From positions 124,001-188,000 of the forward strand of contig NADL03000774.1 of NCBI GenBank assembly GCA_002205965.3: 64,000 bases of DNA, in the 5' to 3' direction. This document shows positions 20,925 to 31,354 of the stretch, in pieces. A program made the position numbers and the translations under genes. The stretch's first letter is position 1, and every line of letters starts with the position of its first letter. The DNA comes from Kappaphycus alvarezii (Eukaryota; Rhodophyta; Florideophyceae; Gigartinales; Solieriaceae). Under the pieces are notes generated by a model, which saw only the letters and a program-made list of their open reading frames with translations, had not been told where the DNA came from and made no database searches.

Positions 20925-21660
20925 GTAACTCTGCTGGTTCCGCCCGTCGTCACATCCACCCCAATCGTAGCTCTTCCGCAGGCTAGCAGACAAAGCGGGT
21001 CGTCGGAGGAAATTGACAAACTCATCGACTCTGTCATCGAAAAAGGGCAGAAAAAACCCGAGGGTAGGAACAAACGATTGGAAACAGACTCCCAAAAGTC
21101 GAGGGAGTCCGTGTACCGAGAAGAAGGTTCATTGACGACGAGGCAGAAGAGGGCAGCGAAGAGGACATCGAAAAGGAGGTAGACCTCGTAGGCGAGTCCA
21201 GGGTTAGTCGGCAGCCGAAACTTCCCAAAGATAGAACCGGAACACTCCTAACGGTACCCAGAACGGCAACGACAACGGACATTTTTGTACTTGGAGCAGC
21301 CTCGGCGCATCGACAGGAAAGAGAAGTTGCCGAAAGAAAGAGTAAAGGTAAACTACCGCTGACACGACAAATTGCAGACAAGCTGTGCGTGCCCAATCCC
21401 ACTGCCGGACCATCTAAGGTTACATCTTTCCAGCCTAAAACACCGGAGGAACCTGATGTACGGAAAAAACGAGAATTCCTGAACCTCACCTCTGCTTTGA
21501 ATTCAATACAGCCCCGGAACACTGAACTAGCGTAGACATACCGCACTCATTGAATTATTTAGAGAGAAGAGACAAAAGAAAAAAACTCAAAAAGCACTTT
21601 TACAGTAGGGCGTATTATCCCTTCAGCACCGCGCAAAACCTGATGCAATTATACCCTCCA
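20925..21660 (+). pseudogene. Second gypsy gag copy (N-terminal part)
   Basis: The plus strand reads with few breaks from RRFIDDEAEEGSEEDIEKE (about 21,125) through RVSRQPKLPKDRTGTLLT, TTDIFVLGAASAHRQE and KVTSFQPKTPEEPDVRKKRE to a stop at about 21,533. From 21417 on it matches the first gag at 14722-14960. This charged, acidic-then-basic region precedes the capsid domain in the element. A frameshift separates the first 60 codons (near 21,080-21,110). Sequence up to about 21,310 is repeated in inverse orientation at 21,770-22,160. Confidence 0.6.
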
Positions 21661-21739
21661 CAAGATACCCTCTACAAGAGCACCGTTCAAAACGTGTTTC
21701 CATTATGGTACCCTCCACAAGAGTGCGGAAGTTTATCTT

Positions 21740-22165
21740 CATCTTCTTTCGCAACTTCTCCTTCCTGTCTATGCGCCGAGGCTGCTCCCAGTACAAAAAT
21801 GTCCGTTGTCGTTGCCGTTCTGGGTACCGTTAGGAGTGTTCCGGTTCTATCTTTGGGAAGTTTCGGCTGCCGACTAACCCTGGACTCGCCTACGAGGTCT
21901 ACCTCCTTTTCGGTGTCCTCTTCGCTGCCCTCTTCTGCCTCGTCGTCAATGAACCTTCTTCTCGGGTACACGGACTCCCTCGACTTTTGGGAGTCTGTTT
22001 CCAATCGTTTGTTCCTACCCTCGGGTTTTTCTGCCCTTTTTCGATGACAGAGTCGATGAGTTTGTCAATTTCCTCCGACGACCCGCTTTTTTCTGCTAGC
22101 CTGCGGAAGAGCTACGATTGGGGTGGATGTGACGACGGGCGGAACCAGCAGAGTTACCTTCCTAC
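21740..22165 (-). pseudogene. Inverted partial gag copy
   Basis: The minus-strand frame (22004 to 21687) repeats the second gag almost exactly (METDSQKSRESVYPRRRF, then IDDEAEEGSEEDTEKE). The DNA match to 20,925-21,310 is near perfect over about 400 bp. The pair is head-to-head with about 430 bp between the arms. On the plus strand the antisense of this copy gives a long serine-rich frame that should not be annotated as a gene. Confidence 0.75.
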
Positions 22166-22359
22166 AAATCGTTCCCTCCTTTTTACCTCTTTCCCACCTC
22201 AGTCATACCAACAGCGCGCCTGTTTTCTCTCTGGGGTAAACGTTCATTTATCAAGAAAAGTCGTTTTATTAAAGGAATCAAAGTTTCACAAAAAAGTGAA
22301 CCATTCAGAGTCTATCAATTTACCAGAGGGTCTATACTGTACATAATTCACCTTGCTAG

Positions 22360-22824
22360 TGCCGCCGCGCATGTATCAGAGCCAAAGTTGATCTTGTCGA
22401 CAGTGATGAGACTGAACACCGATACGCTGAAGCGGATACACACCTCCGGGAGTTTGTCCGACGGCTCCCTGCGTCCGTCACTAATGATGGCAGTCTTCCG
22501 GAAACGCTGACAGCGGCAAGCCTCGCAGCCAAGCCCGATAGTACTGACAACATTCTGTATCGAGCCTGGTGCGAGTCGGCAGCAAAGTTCTTCTGGAATG
22601 ACGACGAATGGACGAGGTTGCCAAACCCCATGTCGCATTCAGAAGCAGATATTCGGCGAAGAATTCGACGTCATGCATACTTGGAAACGCAGGCAGGGGC
22701 CCTCCTCACCGCACACCCCGCTGTAGTGATAAAAATCCATCCTCCATCTAGTCGTCTATCGCTATGGCTACGGTATCTGCTCGCGCACGCCGCTGCACGC
22801 GACCGACGTGGACCACCCGGTTAG
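22360..22824 (+). other. Open frame without upstream ATG (155 codons), unassigned
   Basis: The frame is open from the stop at 22357-22359 to 22824. It reads DLVDSDETEHRYAEADTHLR, then ASLAAKPDSTDNILYRAWCE and FFWNDDEWTRLP, with a helical, charged character that looks like real coding. The first ATG is at 22618, so the 5' end is missing or non-coding. The C-terminal 30 codons overlap a dispersed repeat (GACGTGGACYACCCGGTTA) that recurs at about 42,652. It may be a fragment of a mobile element gene; I do not recognise it. Confidence 0.35.
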
Positions 22825-23700
22825 TTCGTAGCCCTTTAGTCGGACTGCAGTGGACACCACAGAAACTATTTGCTGTAAATGAGTGTAGATGTAGTAGTGG
22901 TGGATGAGTTCTTTTTCCATAGACCAACCCATACCACCCAATCAAGTAAACCAGCCTATTTTCCAAAACAATTTAGTAACCCCCATTTACCCAAACAGTT
23001 CCCCCTTAAGGATTGTGTGTAAGAAAAAGTGGGAGGATTAGCTCTTTTGGAAAGGGGAGCCTAGATATGGTTCTGTGGGCTAAGGAAAACGCGAATTCGT
23101 ACCAAGGACTGTTCTCGAATCCACATCAACTATAGGGGGGGTAGGGAAGCTAGTCGCGGCTTCCCGATGCACCATTTGCAAGGCGGGTTGCACATACCGG
23201 ACATTTGGGATGATGCACGGATGAGAATCTAGACCGCCGATGTAGTTACAAGAGGCTTCTGCCCCGGCTTGGGATTGGCAGGGAGCTGCAACTCATCTTT
23301 CCGCCCTGTTGACCGGCTTCCTTTCAGTAGTTTTTCTTGTAATGTTTCCTGGCAAAAGAAACGTCTGACGCAGTCCATGCCGCAGTGAACGAAGAGCTTT
23401 CCTTGGGCAATTGCCACACGCAAACCTACCGGGCCGAAATGAATCTCCCGGTGCTAAGGAATGGGTCCATTATACCCCAACAGCGTGCTTAAACATTATC
23501 ATTAGCACCCGACACGTCTCAGTGTGTTCAAATACTTATGTCAAGCCCCATCATTCAACTGGAACCCTATTCCCAAGGGCCGGATGCCGGAAACCCTGGA
23601 CATCCACGCCAACCATCTCATCCACTTCAGATACGGTCTCAGCGGATCGACCGCCACGATGACCACGTCACTCTGCTGGGTAACGAGCTCAGCCTAGGGG
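22825..23700. other. Unassigned stretch with repeat fragments
   Basis: It holds short frames only. The left edge carries the repeat shared with about 42,652-42,720. Plus-strand frames from about 23,411 onward probably are the upstream part of the endonuclease fragment that follows, but they are too broken to align. Confidence 0.35.
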
Positions 23701-24060
23701 CAACGCATCCCGCCATTAGCCCCGGTCGCATGGGAATACAAGATAAGGCCAGACATCGGGCCAACGGGCGCAGACGGCGGCACTGACTACTTTGGTGGCA
23801 TGTTCGTGAATCCATTGACCCTTTCTCACTTCTGCATGAGAACCTTCAATCCCTCACGAGCTTGAACCAGCAACGCTGACAAGCTACAAAAAGCCACAAC
23901 GATTAACAGCGTGCTTACATGGTAGGAATAGGCTCGTCCTGGTTCCTATCTTGAAGCTCGGAGGGTGCACCCCGATGCGCTCTCCGATCAAATAGATGCA
24001 CGATCGGTAGCCAGCCGCGCTCTGGACCAATACTCAAGGTGGGGCCATTTTGCCTGAACG
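23700..24060 (+). pseudogene. Retroelement endonuclease domain, family A copy 2
   Basis: The plus strand reads IRPDIGPTGADGGTDYFGGM and FVNPLTLSHFCMRTFNPSRA (about 23,741-23,860). This matches the RPDI...GGTxFFDVTFVNPL block of the other copies, with the DV pair replaced by GG. The part corresponding to STLGGWHPDAY is not readable. It lies directly upstream of the duplicated SRAP segment, as copy 5 (31,355) does for the second segment. Confidence 0.55.
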
Positions 24061-24514
24061 GCACACCGCGTTTATGGTCACTTCTTCTAACGCCCCCTGC
24101 TTTTTGACTTGGCTACCAGTTACTTTTTAGTCGAGGAATGCTCTGTTATTCGTGCTGTAGATCCTGAACCATGGTTTGAACGCAACGTTGCACTGGACGC
24201 CAACCTCATTTACCCCTTTTAACCTTTGATTAAAGTTCTCCCCATTCGTGAAAGCCGACACGAAGGCCCATGGACACAAGGCGTTGCAAGCAGTCCCGAG
24301 CATTTGTTGGTACTACATCGCAAGGAGAGAGGTGGATTGCGATTTCTGGTTGCAAAGGCTTTGTTTTTCGTCATTTTGAAGAAAATGGAGTACCAATGCA
24401 TCATTTCAACCAAGAATAAAAAAAGAACTGCGCAATTTGAATCCTGCAATTACTGTCTATGCCCGAGTCAGCCTCCAAATAGTTCCAGCGTCAATTCCTT
24501 CCCCACCAAGCTTC

Positions 24515-25587
24515 ATGTGCGGTCGTTTCCAACTCCAGCTAGACGCGCCTCAAATCGCGTCACTCTATCCCGGCGCCGTCTGGCGCGCAGGACACGCCAC
24601 GCGTCACACTCCTCGAAACCAAGTACGCCCGACCACGCCAGCCCCCGTGTTGATCCAGCACCACCCCGCCCTTTCTGCTCCCTCCTCGGCACCGTCCACC
24701 GCCCCGCCTGCCGACATCGTCATGATGAACGTGAGTAACAAACATTCCGCGCCATATCCGAGTCCACGAAAAACTACGCCATCGCGCGCCACCCTCATTT
24801 CAAAAGACCCTGGACTAACTCGCCGTGTGTCTCGCCTGATTGCGTTCTGAACAGTGGGGTTTTCAACCTCCTGTTTCCGCGCGAAAACAGGCAGCGCCTG
24901 GTCACGGTCGGTCCCTCATTAACGCGCGATGTGAAACGCTGCTACAGCTTGCAACGTTCCGTCGTTTGCTAACCCCAAACGTAAATGCGCGTTGCGCGGT
25001 CCCCGCTACCGGTTTTACGAGTGGTACAAGCCGCGTGGCGGACGTTCGCGCGATTCACAGCCTTTTCTTATCCAACGAGACAAGCTGAAACCGGAGGGAG
25101 ACGGTAAGGGCGGGGACCAGTGATGTTTATGGCGGGTTTGTACGATCCCCGTGCGGCATCGGAATCCAGGGATGCGGCGTTTGTGATTATTACGGCGGCA
25201 GCTTGCAAAGAGTTTGCGTGGCTGCATGATCGTCAGCCGTGCTTTCTGGACTCACATGAGAGTTAGGCAATGGCTACAAGGTGGAACATTCCCATCTGAT
25301 GAGGTTGTGCCGCGGCTGCTTACATGTCGCGGGGGCTTGTCCTGGAAACGGATGGTTCGGGATTTATCGAGCGTCTGCGAGGATCAAACAAGCCCAAAGC
25401 ACAGACCGAGATAACAAGTTTCTTTACCTTAAAGCCAGCACGAGGCAAAGACAAAGCTGGCAAGAGTGGTGAAAAGTCACAGACACTCCAACAGAGCGCG
25501 GGTGGAAATCTCGGTGTAGCGCGATCGCCGCAGTCGCTGAAAAAGACGACATCACGGCGTCATTCAAAGCAGAAGGGCCCACACTGA
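24515..25587 (+). CDS. SRAP-domain protein (HMCES/YedK family), abasic-site DNA-protein crosslinking
   Basis: The protein begins MCGRFQLQLDAPQIASLYPG; in this family, after Met removal, Cys2 attacks abasic sites in single-stranded DNA. Exon 1 (24515-24730) joins exon 2 at 24855 to give MMNWGF, the family's WGL/WGF step. Then come INARCET (usually NARSET), RCAVPATGF-YEW (Glu of the active site; frameshift near 25,013), MAGLYDP and VIITAAACKEF, and LHDRQPCFLD with the active-site His. The C-terminal tail contains QTEITSFF (25402-25425), a PCNA-interaction box, as known for animal HMCES. Frameshifts occur near 25,013, 25,120, 25,258 and 25,325. The last two differ in the paralogous copy, so sequencing error is plausible. 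Likely role: shielding abasic sites at replication forks in the nucleus. It is tail-to-tail with TRAP-alpha. Confidence 0.85.
24731..24854 (+). other. Intron of the SRAP gene
   Basis: 124 bp in phase 0, with donor GTGAGT and acceptor TTCTGAACAG. A CTAAC branch-point-like motif at 24815-24819 lies 35 bases before the acceptor. Removal restores the conserved MMN-WGF junction, which supports it well. Confidence 0.85.
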
Positions 25588-25831
25588 CCCACCAGCGAAT
25601 CAATCACGATGGGCGCTCATCAGCCGGACACGACGGGCATCCCGACCACAGCAATTCAACGCGCGACTCCCAACCATGCGACCTGCGATACCAAGGCCGT
25701 GACGGTTACAATGCAGGACCGGTAAAGATAGCACTTGAGCAATGGGGCATGGGCATCCGGGCGGGAGCAACTCGGGACGACAGCGGGGGTGAACGCACGG
25801 GCAGTGGTGGACGGGTGTGAAGCGAAGTGGG

Positions 25832-26200
25832 CTATGAACTCTTGCCGGACAGCTTTGCCTTTGCACGGCCGCCGCCAGAGGCGATCATGGCGTGATGGTC
25901 CTCGAGCCACTCGTTTTTAGAGGTAGTCGCGGTGCCCATTTCAACGGTATCCTTCTTTTGGTCAAAGTGCCTGAACAGAGCACAGCGGCGATAATGGCAG
26001 CCACGAAAAGCGCAAAGATGGTCATGAACATGGTATTACTCATGGATTGAGGACCCGGGACGGTGGTAACGGTAGCGTTGTAAAAAGTGGTAGAATGACC
26101 GCGAATGGCATTACCCGTGGTGCCCTGTGCCTCGTAAAACACGGTAAGTGCGAGACGAAACGGGCGAATATCCAAGCGCTCATTCGGCATAAACTCATAC
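25832..26200 (-). pseudogene. Translocon-associated protein alpha, 3' fragment
   Basis: This is the duplicate of the 3' half of the gene at 32671-33625. The minus strand reads EFMPNERLDIRPFRLALTVF, YEAQGTTGNAIRGHSTTFYN, VPGPQSMSNTMFM and the membrane segment IFALFVAAIIAAVL. A one-base deletion at about 25,978 relative to the other copy puts the tail out of frame. Similarity ends at about 26,200, so the signal peptide, acidic region and most of the luminal domain are absent. At the site near 33,016 where the full copy is frameshifted, this copy reads correctly. Confidence 0.85.
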
Positions 26201-26472
26201 TCTCTCCTCTGGGAAACGGAATTCGGCAGCTTCATAATCATCGAACCGTGAAGGGAGCAAAGTCAGGGCAGAAATCTAGCATACAGTGACAGCTCCGTTT
26301 GGAGTGCTAAAGACAATAGGTACAACGCTTCTCCTCGATCGCATCTCGTCTGCTTGGGCATCAATCGAGACACTGCCTTAATGAGTAAATCTCTCGCTTC
26401 TTTCCAAACGTTCGTATACTGTTGTATTCATACTTCTCTGCCTTGCAGTGCACAGTTTGAGCCAACCCGACC

Positions 26473-26566
26473 CGGGCCCATGTACATTTTCTATAGACGA
26501 AGAGATAGAGCCGTCCCAAAGGGCCATTGTGCATCTTCTATAGAAGACGAGGTAGAGCCATGGCCC
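26473..26566 (+). repeat. Two-unit tandem repeat
   Basis: The segment from GGGCCCATGTACATTTTCTATAG is followed about 47-50 bp later by a variant (AGGGCCATTGTGCATCTTCTATAG); both run into GAGGTAGAGCC/GAGATAGAGCC. It may lie upstream of the glycosyltransferase-like gene. Confidence 0.5.
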
Positions 26567-27494
26567 TATTTACCATTCACTTCATTGATAAGATAACGTC
26601 TCCTTCCGCTCTTGCGCATCCGCAGAGCCGCCCCACACCGTTCCTCCTTAATCCTGCCCTGTCAGCCTCTCAAAAGTCCCTGCTCGACATGGTCTCCCCA
26701 CGTGATTTAATCACCTGCTTCTCCGAAATCCCCCAGGAAGTCCTCTTTACTCCTCCCCGCCAGACCTCAAGCTGCGATCAGAGCCACCCTTCACTCCCGT
26801 TCCAACCACCCAAATGACGACTCACGCCTATCTCCTCGTCCTCGTCCTTTTCCTTCATCCTCTCTCGACGTCGTCGCGCTCTCCGCCCTTTCAAATCTTG
26901 TTTCACCCCAATCCTCCTCCAAATCTAACCCACTCCCCTCCTCACCCATCCCTTTTACAATCTATCGGTTTCATTCCCTCCTCTCCAACTCACCTTGCAC
27001 CAGCTCCTAACTCCCGAATTTGGCTCGCACTTGCTATTATTCCCATCGCATCTTCGCCTGCATCCGCCTCCAACCCCCGCACCCAATCAACCCGCACACA
27101 TTTCCCCTCCCTCCCACCTCCTTCACACCCCGAGACAAAGTTCATCTGCAATTGTAACGGCCATTGCACCGCCTCTTTCTCCAGCACCTCAATCACACTC
27201 TCCACCTTTTACGGCACCCGCTTCGTCTTCCGCCCTGACCTTCCTCTTTTTCGCCACCTTCCAGCACCGACAACTCCTTGGCCCTCTGCGCATCTAGTGG
27301 CTTTCCCCATAATCTTCTCACTCCTCCTTCTTCTCCTTCTTCTCCTTCGTCCTGCCTCCTCTCCACAATCCACGGTTTTTCTTCTTCTTCTGATCATTGT
27401 TTCCTACGGCTCCCTCCGTGACGCCCCGCATCCCCGCTATCTCCTTCGGCCCCGTCCCGGCAGTACCATTAGCCACGACCTCATTATCCGCGAC
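26567..27494. other. C/T-rich stretch upstream of glycosyltransferase-like gene
   Basis: The plus strand is pyrimidine-rich, leaving two overlapping plus frames open (26814-27632 and 26995-27297) with Pro, Ser and Leu-rich low-complexity translations. A leucine run from CTTCTCCTT repeats lies near 27,320. A type II membrane anchor for the downstream enzyme could be encoded here, but no frame links cleanly to it. Confidence 0.3.
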
Positions 27495-28567
27495 TTTCAT
27501 CTATTCAACGTATCGCAAATATCATCCGTGCACATAATAAGCCTGACTGCGTCATCTACACTTGCAATGCTTACGCCGACGTTGTCAACCTGCGAGCATC
27601 ATCGCAGTGTGATCAAATCAACTTTCGAGTGATATCTGTCACCCGTAGCAATGGAAGGAACGTTGCAAAGAACTGGCTCAAGTGTTACTCGCTATCTGGT
27701 TAGTGGAGCAAGGAGAATACGCGAGGTTTATCTACATTGACCGGGATGTAATCTTGACCGAGGATCCGATGCGAGCTTTTGAACGGCAGGGGCCGGAGGG
27801 GGGTGAGGGGATGAGGTTTGCGGATTTAGGGGGCGGGAAGGGGACGCGGCGATGTTTGGTGGCGGGGGTGGACAGTCATTGCGGTTTTTGGAACAGTGGT
27901 GGAGGGGGAGAGTGGCAGCACGGGGGCGTGACGGGGGGAGGAACAGGAGATATTGCTGGGATTGGATATGGAGGGGGCGAGGATGGTAGTAGGGTGGTAT
28001 GGGTTTCAATGCGGCGGAATGCGATGAATCGGGCGCAATGCCTGATGCAACGAAGGTGGGTAGAGTGGAATAAGGAGTTGTTTTTTGTAAAGTTGGGGTT
28101 GGAAGTGGTGAGAAGTGGAGGCTTTGCTGTATGGGGGGGAAGGCTTGGATGCCATTAGTGATGATGCATGGGGGGGGGATGGGGGGTGAGACAAGGCTGG
28201 TAGGAGTGGCTGGAGTGGCGGAGATTGTGATGTATGGGGTATTATTTGGGAGGCAAGGCATCAGGGAGAGGAAATGTGCGGCAGCGGGCGTGAAGTCGAT
28301 ATCGTTTGGGTCGGTGGATAATCCATTCGAGGGAACTTTGACCGGGGTGTTTGACGGGGGAATTGCAAAACGCGGAGGGTTGGGATGGAAATGTTATGAA
28401 ATGGGGAATACAGGGAGCGGTGGACGGAGAGGGGAAGAAGGTTGAATGATGTGTGGAGCTTTATGGCGGCGCAGTTGACTGTAGTAGCGTTAGCCGTGGT
28501 ATTTCGGGTGCGGCATCTGCTGGATCCAATGCAAAATTTGGAGATGATGGGCACGAAGAAGGACTAG
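27495..28567 (+). pseudogene. Glycosyltransferase-like protein (GT-A type), frameshifted
   Basis: One frame (about 27,508-27,702) reads ANIIRAHNKPDCVIYTCNAY, FRVISVTRSNGRNVAKNWLK. The next (from 27,682) continues LVEQGEYARFIYIDRDVILT and EDPMRAF. The hydrophobic strand followed by DRD fits the DxD nucleotide-sugar/metal motif of GT-A glycosyltransferases. Then come MRFADLGGGKGTRRC and DSHCGFWNSGGGGEW, resembling the FNSG acceptor-side loop. Further frames run to a hydrophobic segment (AAQLTVVALAVVFRV, about 28,473-28,517) and a stop at 28,567. At least three frameshifts occur, several in G-runs. Specific sugar and acceptor cannot be told. Confidence 0.5.
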
Positions 28568-29325
28568 CGCGGGTGTGGAGGAAGGGGTTATATCCGCTGG
28601 GAGGCGCGGCTGATTAATGGTGCATTGACCACAGGTTAGAACTAAATTTCCCGCTCCCTACCGCTGTCTCCTTTCGTCAAAGGCCCAGTGTCTCTCTCTT
28701 CCGAACCACTGCCACCTTTCTCAAACTCTGCGACTGGTCTTGTTCAATCCTTGCTTCACATCGCTCGGCGCCCGGGCTATGCTGGACACGGGCGCCTAGA
28801 CATCAAGGCCTAGCGGGTGTTACGGATCGCTCGTTCTCGCTTCGGAGCCTCCGTTTATCGATTTGGTTTTTGCCACTTCGAGTGGATTGCAATCTCTCGC
28901 CTCCATCGTGCATTAGTTCGAACTGTGAAAGGCGTGTATCGAGGGCCGCCTCCCTCGATCAGGCTAAAATTCCTCAACGCTTCCTGCCGCACTCAACTTT
29001 GGCTGTCATTGTCACAGAGGTTGAATTAAAATTTGTTATGCCGTGCTGGTTGTACTCAAGATCATTTTATGTCGAGCACTGGTTGCCTTCTGTACGCACA
29101 GCGCTTACACAGGGAGATATTCAAGCCGTTAATTCTAGGCTTGCCGAGATTCTATTGGAGGAACTTTCTTTCGTCCCATTTGCTGGTGTAGGCATCGGTT
29201 GAGTCTTTGACGGCGGAAAAGTTTGCGTAGTTCAATATTCGGAAAGCAGCTTCATTTCCTGAAGTGAGGCCAGGCGTTCCTTCAAAGACTAAGCCGAGTG
29301 GGTGTACAGTAAGCTTAGACACTAT
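28568..29325. other. Unassigned stretch
   Basis: Two overlapping plus frames (28817-29029 and 28870-29202) are open, but neither resembles a known protein. The later part (FVMPCWLYSRSFYVEHWLPS) looks protein-like and may be retroelement-derived. No RNA gene seen. Confidence 0.3.
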
Positions 29326-29329
29326 GAGG

Positions 29330-29701
29330 TCGGCAGCGTGGCCAGATCACCCTAGAAGACGGGGTTGAGAGCAGCCACCAGGCATGCAGCATTGGACACT
29401 GATGCCGCTGCGGCGTGCCTTGGAGAGAGGACTTCTTTAACCTTTCCAAAAGCCTCCATTGTCCTTACTGTGACATTCCATGCGATGTCGATTAGCAGCG
29501 CGTAGGTACCGGGTGCCTACCTCCGAGGGTGGGGATGGGGACGGGGATGAGCCTACCTATGGCAGAATTCGCGATGAAATGACTCGTACAGTCTCTTCTC
29601 ATTTCGGCGTTTTCGCATTCAGTGAAGTCGGCGTGTTGAAGTTGCGAGCTTTTCAAGGGTGTGTCTGTGACCAATGCCACTTCAATCTTCAACTGAAGTA
29701 A
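29330..29701 (-). pseudogene. Retroelement endonuclease domain, family A copy 3
   Basis: The minus strand reads IGRLIPVPIPTLGGRHPVPT (about 29,570-29,510), matching the VPIPISTLGGWHPDAY block. Broken remnants of the RNVAVRAME...KVK and AAACxxNAACLVA blocks lie towards 29,340. The upstream part (VALVTDTPLKSSQLQHADF) corresponds weakly to DVTFVNPL. It is more decayed than the other copies. Confidence 0.5.
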
Positions 29702-30261
29702 AATATTAATCCTTTTTGGTAGGTAGGGTTAAAAATTAATTTTGGCCTTGATTTGATATGCGGGATGCTCACGCCCTGCTGACGGCATCAATGAAATGGT
29801 CTCTGCGAAGACTTCATTACGGACACCGTCTACCTGTAAGGGACAACACAAGGCAAGTTTCCCGGAACAAACCAAGCCGCGGAGACCTTGACATGTGAAA
29901 AGTCGCACGGATCAGGCCGTTTGGACAAGAGGTCAGCTGGATGCGATTGCGACAATTCTTTTGCACCCGTCCACCACACCCCACCGAGTATCTACCTGCT
30001 GGGTAAGATACTACCCAGGGACCTCATTGGAAGTCAGCATGGATTAGGCTACGCTATGAGGGAAGACTATGCTCATACTGTGCTGGACCGCATTACGTTA
30101 CGGCAACCCGACATCACCATCAGTGTGTGTACCACCATTGCAAAACAGCGGGCGCTACGAAATTTGATGAGATGATGGAGAGCTGCGTGCGGACACACTA
30201 GTCCTGGGCTTTGACATGTTTCGAAAACTGCAGCTCGCAGTCAAGCTGACGACGGAAAAGG
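29702..30261. other. Unassigned stretch
   Basis: A plus frame at 29888-30175 (95 codons) is open but unrecognised, with a His/Cys-rich alternative frame that might be a decayed retroelement zinc region. Nothing supportable. Confidence 0.3.
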
Positions 30262-30330
30262 GGGGAAATGGGGGTGGCTTAATTTTGAAAGATATCGTGG
30301 CTGTTATCCGACGTCCTGATGTGCAAGGAG
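30262..30330 (+). repeat. Dispersed repeat, copy 2 (probable LINE 3' tail, antisense)
   Basis: GGGGGAAATGGGGGTGGCTT is followed by AATTTTGAAAGATATCGTGG, a variant of the core at 1684. It again lies just 3' of a minus-strand family A endonuclease fragment (30,346-30,760), on its coding strand. Confidence 0.55.
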
Positions 30331-30345
30331 CCTAACTGATAAAGG

Positions 30346-31325
30346 CTACAAGGAACGCTGACAGTGTCTCTCAAAGACCGGAGTAAGACCGGCCATAGGG
30401 CACGCAGCGTTTGACGTCATAGCCGCGGCAGCGTGCCTTTGCATAAGGACCGAACGAACCTTTTCGGACGATTCCATCGCTCTGACAGCTACGTTCCGAT
30501 CAACGTCAGTTACCACAGCATATGCATCAGGGTGCCAGCCTCCGAGTGTGGAAATGGGAATTGGCACGAGCGTAGATCTAGCAGAAGTCGCGATGAACTC
30601 TTGATACTTCCGACACTTTGCAGCCCTTGCTGCGTTCAGGGAAGTCAATGGGTTGAAACAGCGAACTCTTCTGTGGGAGGGGTCAAGGGTGTTCACAAAG
30701 GTGACATCGAAGAACTCGGTCCCTCCTCTGGACCCAATGCGCGAATGTCGGGTCGTGTTCGGTGTTGTTCATACCCCCAACGACGGAAAAGACATCACTG
30801 GGGGTGAGATTCACGTCTGCAAAATCGAAAATCGGGCAGCCGCTGCCTTCCTCTTCTCCGCTCTGCATCAAATAGGCTGTGTGCAGCCCTTCTGTCCGCT
30901 TCAATCAAAGGTCTAACAATGTACCAAGACATCTTGGACGCCCACCGCGCGTGGTCCTCTTGCACGCAATCCAGGATTCTCGCCTTCAATGCTTTCTGCT
31001 CCAGCAACACCCCATCGCAGTAGACACGGACGCAATCCACGAAAGAGTGCTGGAAGAGAACCCTCTTGAGGACAACAAGAGGCACGCTTTTGGGTCCTCC
31101 ATGGCTCTCCCTGGTGCGTAAGCAGGGATGTACGGTGCCCCATCTCCGGGACTCAAGACAAGTATTGAACCGAGAGAATTCTCTTTGTGTTTGAAGTGTT
31201 TTGTCAAGTCCCACTTTTCCCGCCACATACACCATGCCCAAGATGGAAATGCCCCGAAAAACTCGACCGCGTTGGCGACCATCTCCTGCATTGCTGACAC
31301 GGAAGCAAGAGGACGTGTCGTCACG
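30346..31325 (-). pseudogene. Retroelement endonuclease domain, family A copy 4, with upstream coding remnant
   Basis: The best preserved copy of the family. The 30696-30346 frame reads LDPSHRRVRCFNPLTSLNAA, KCRKYQEFIATSARSTLVPI, PISTLGGWHPDAYAVVTDVD, RNVAVRAMESSEKVRSVLMQ and RHAAAAMTSNAACPMAGL; TRPDIRALGP lies just upstream in another frame (about 30,755). Further upstream, minus frames from 31325 to 30795 are open and may be the preceding part of the polyprotein (for example KEHFKHKEN-like and LVLSPGDGAPYIPAYAPGR), but no reverse transcriptase motif is visible. The P-D, D-V and K residues suit a PD-(D/E)XK nuclease fold; that is inference. Confidence 0.65.
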
Positions 31326-31354
31326 ATCGTCAGGTTAGTCTACTGGCCAGCAAT

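Larger units (their letters stand above)
24232..26200. repeat. Segmental duplication, copy 1
   Basis: It matches 31,968-33,040. The left end (CCCATTCGTGAAAGCC) aligns at 31,977, and the right end (GCATAAACTCATAC) diverges at about 26,200 / 33,040. Copy 2 lacks about 0.9 kb (positions 24,295-25,200 here). Identity over the shared 1.0-1.1 kb is high, with single-base indels often in short homopolymers. Copy 1 therefore keeps a full SRAP gene but only the 3' half of TRAP-alpha. Confidence 0.85.

Noticed and set aside
21034-21546. 170-codon minus-strand ORF (serine-rich)
   Set aside because: It is the antisense of the second gag, whose plus-strand reading matches gag elsewhere; the plus ORF at 21550-22047 is likewise the antisense of the inverted gag copy.
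26814-27632. Longest plus-strand ORF of the gene island (272 codons)
   Set aside because: The translation is Pro/Ser/Leu-rich low complexity from a pyrimidine-rich strand, and its last part is out of frame with the glycosyltransferase-like protein it overlaps.
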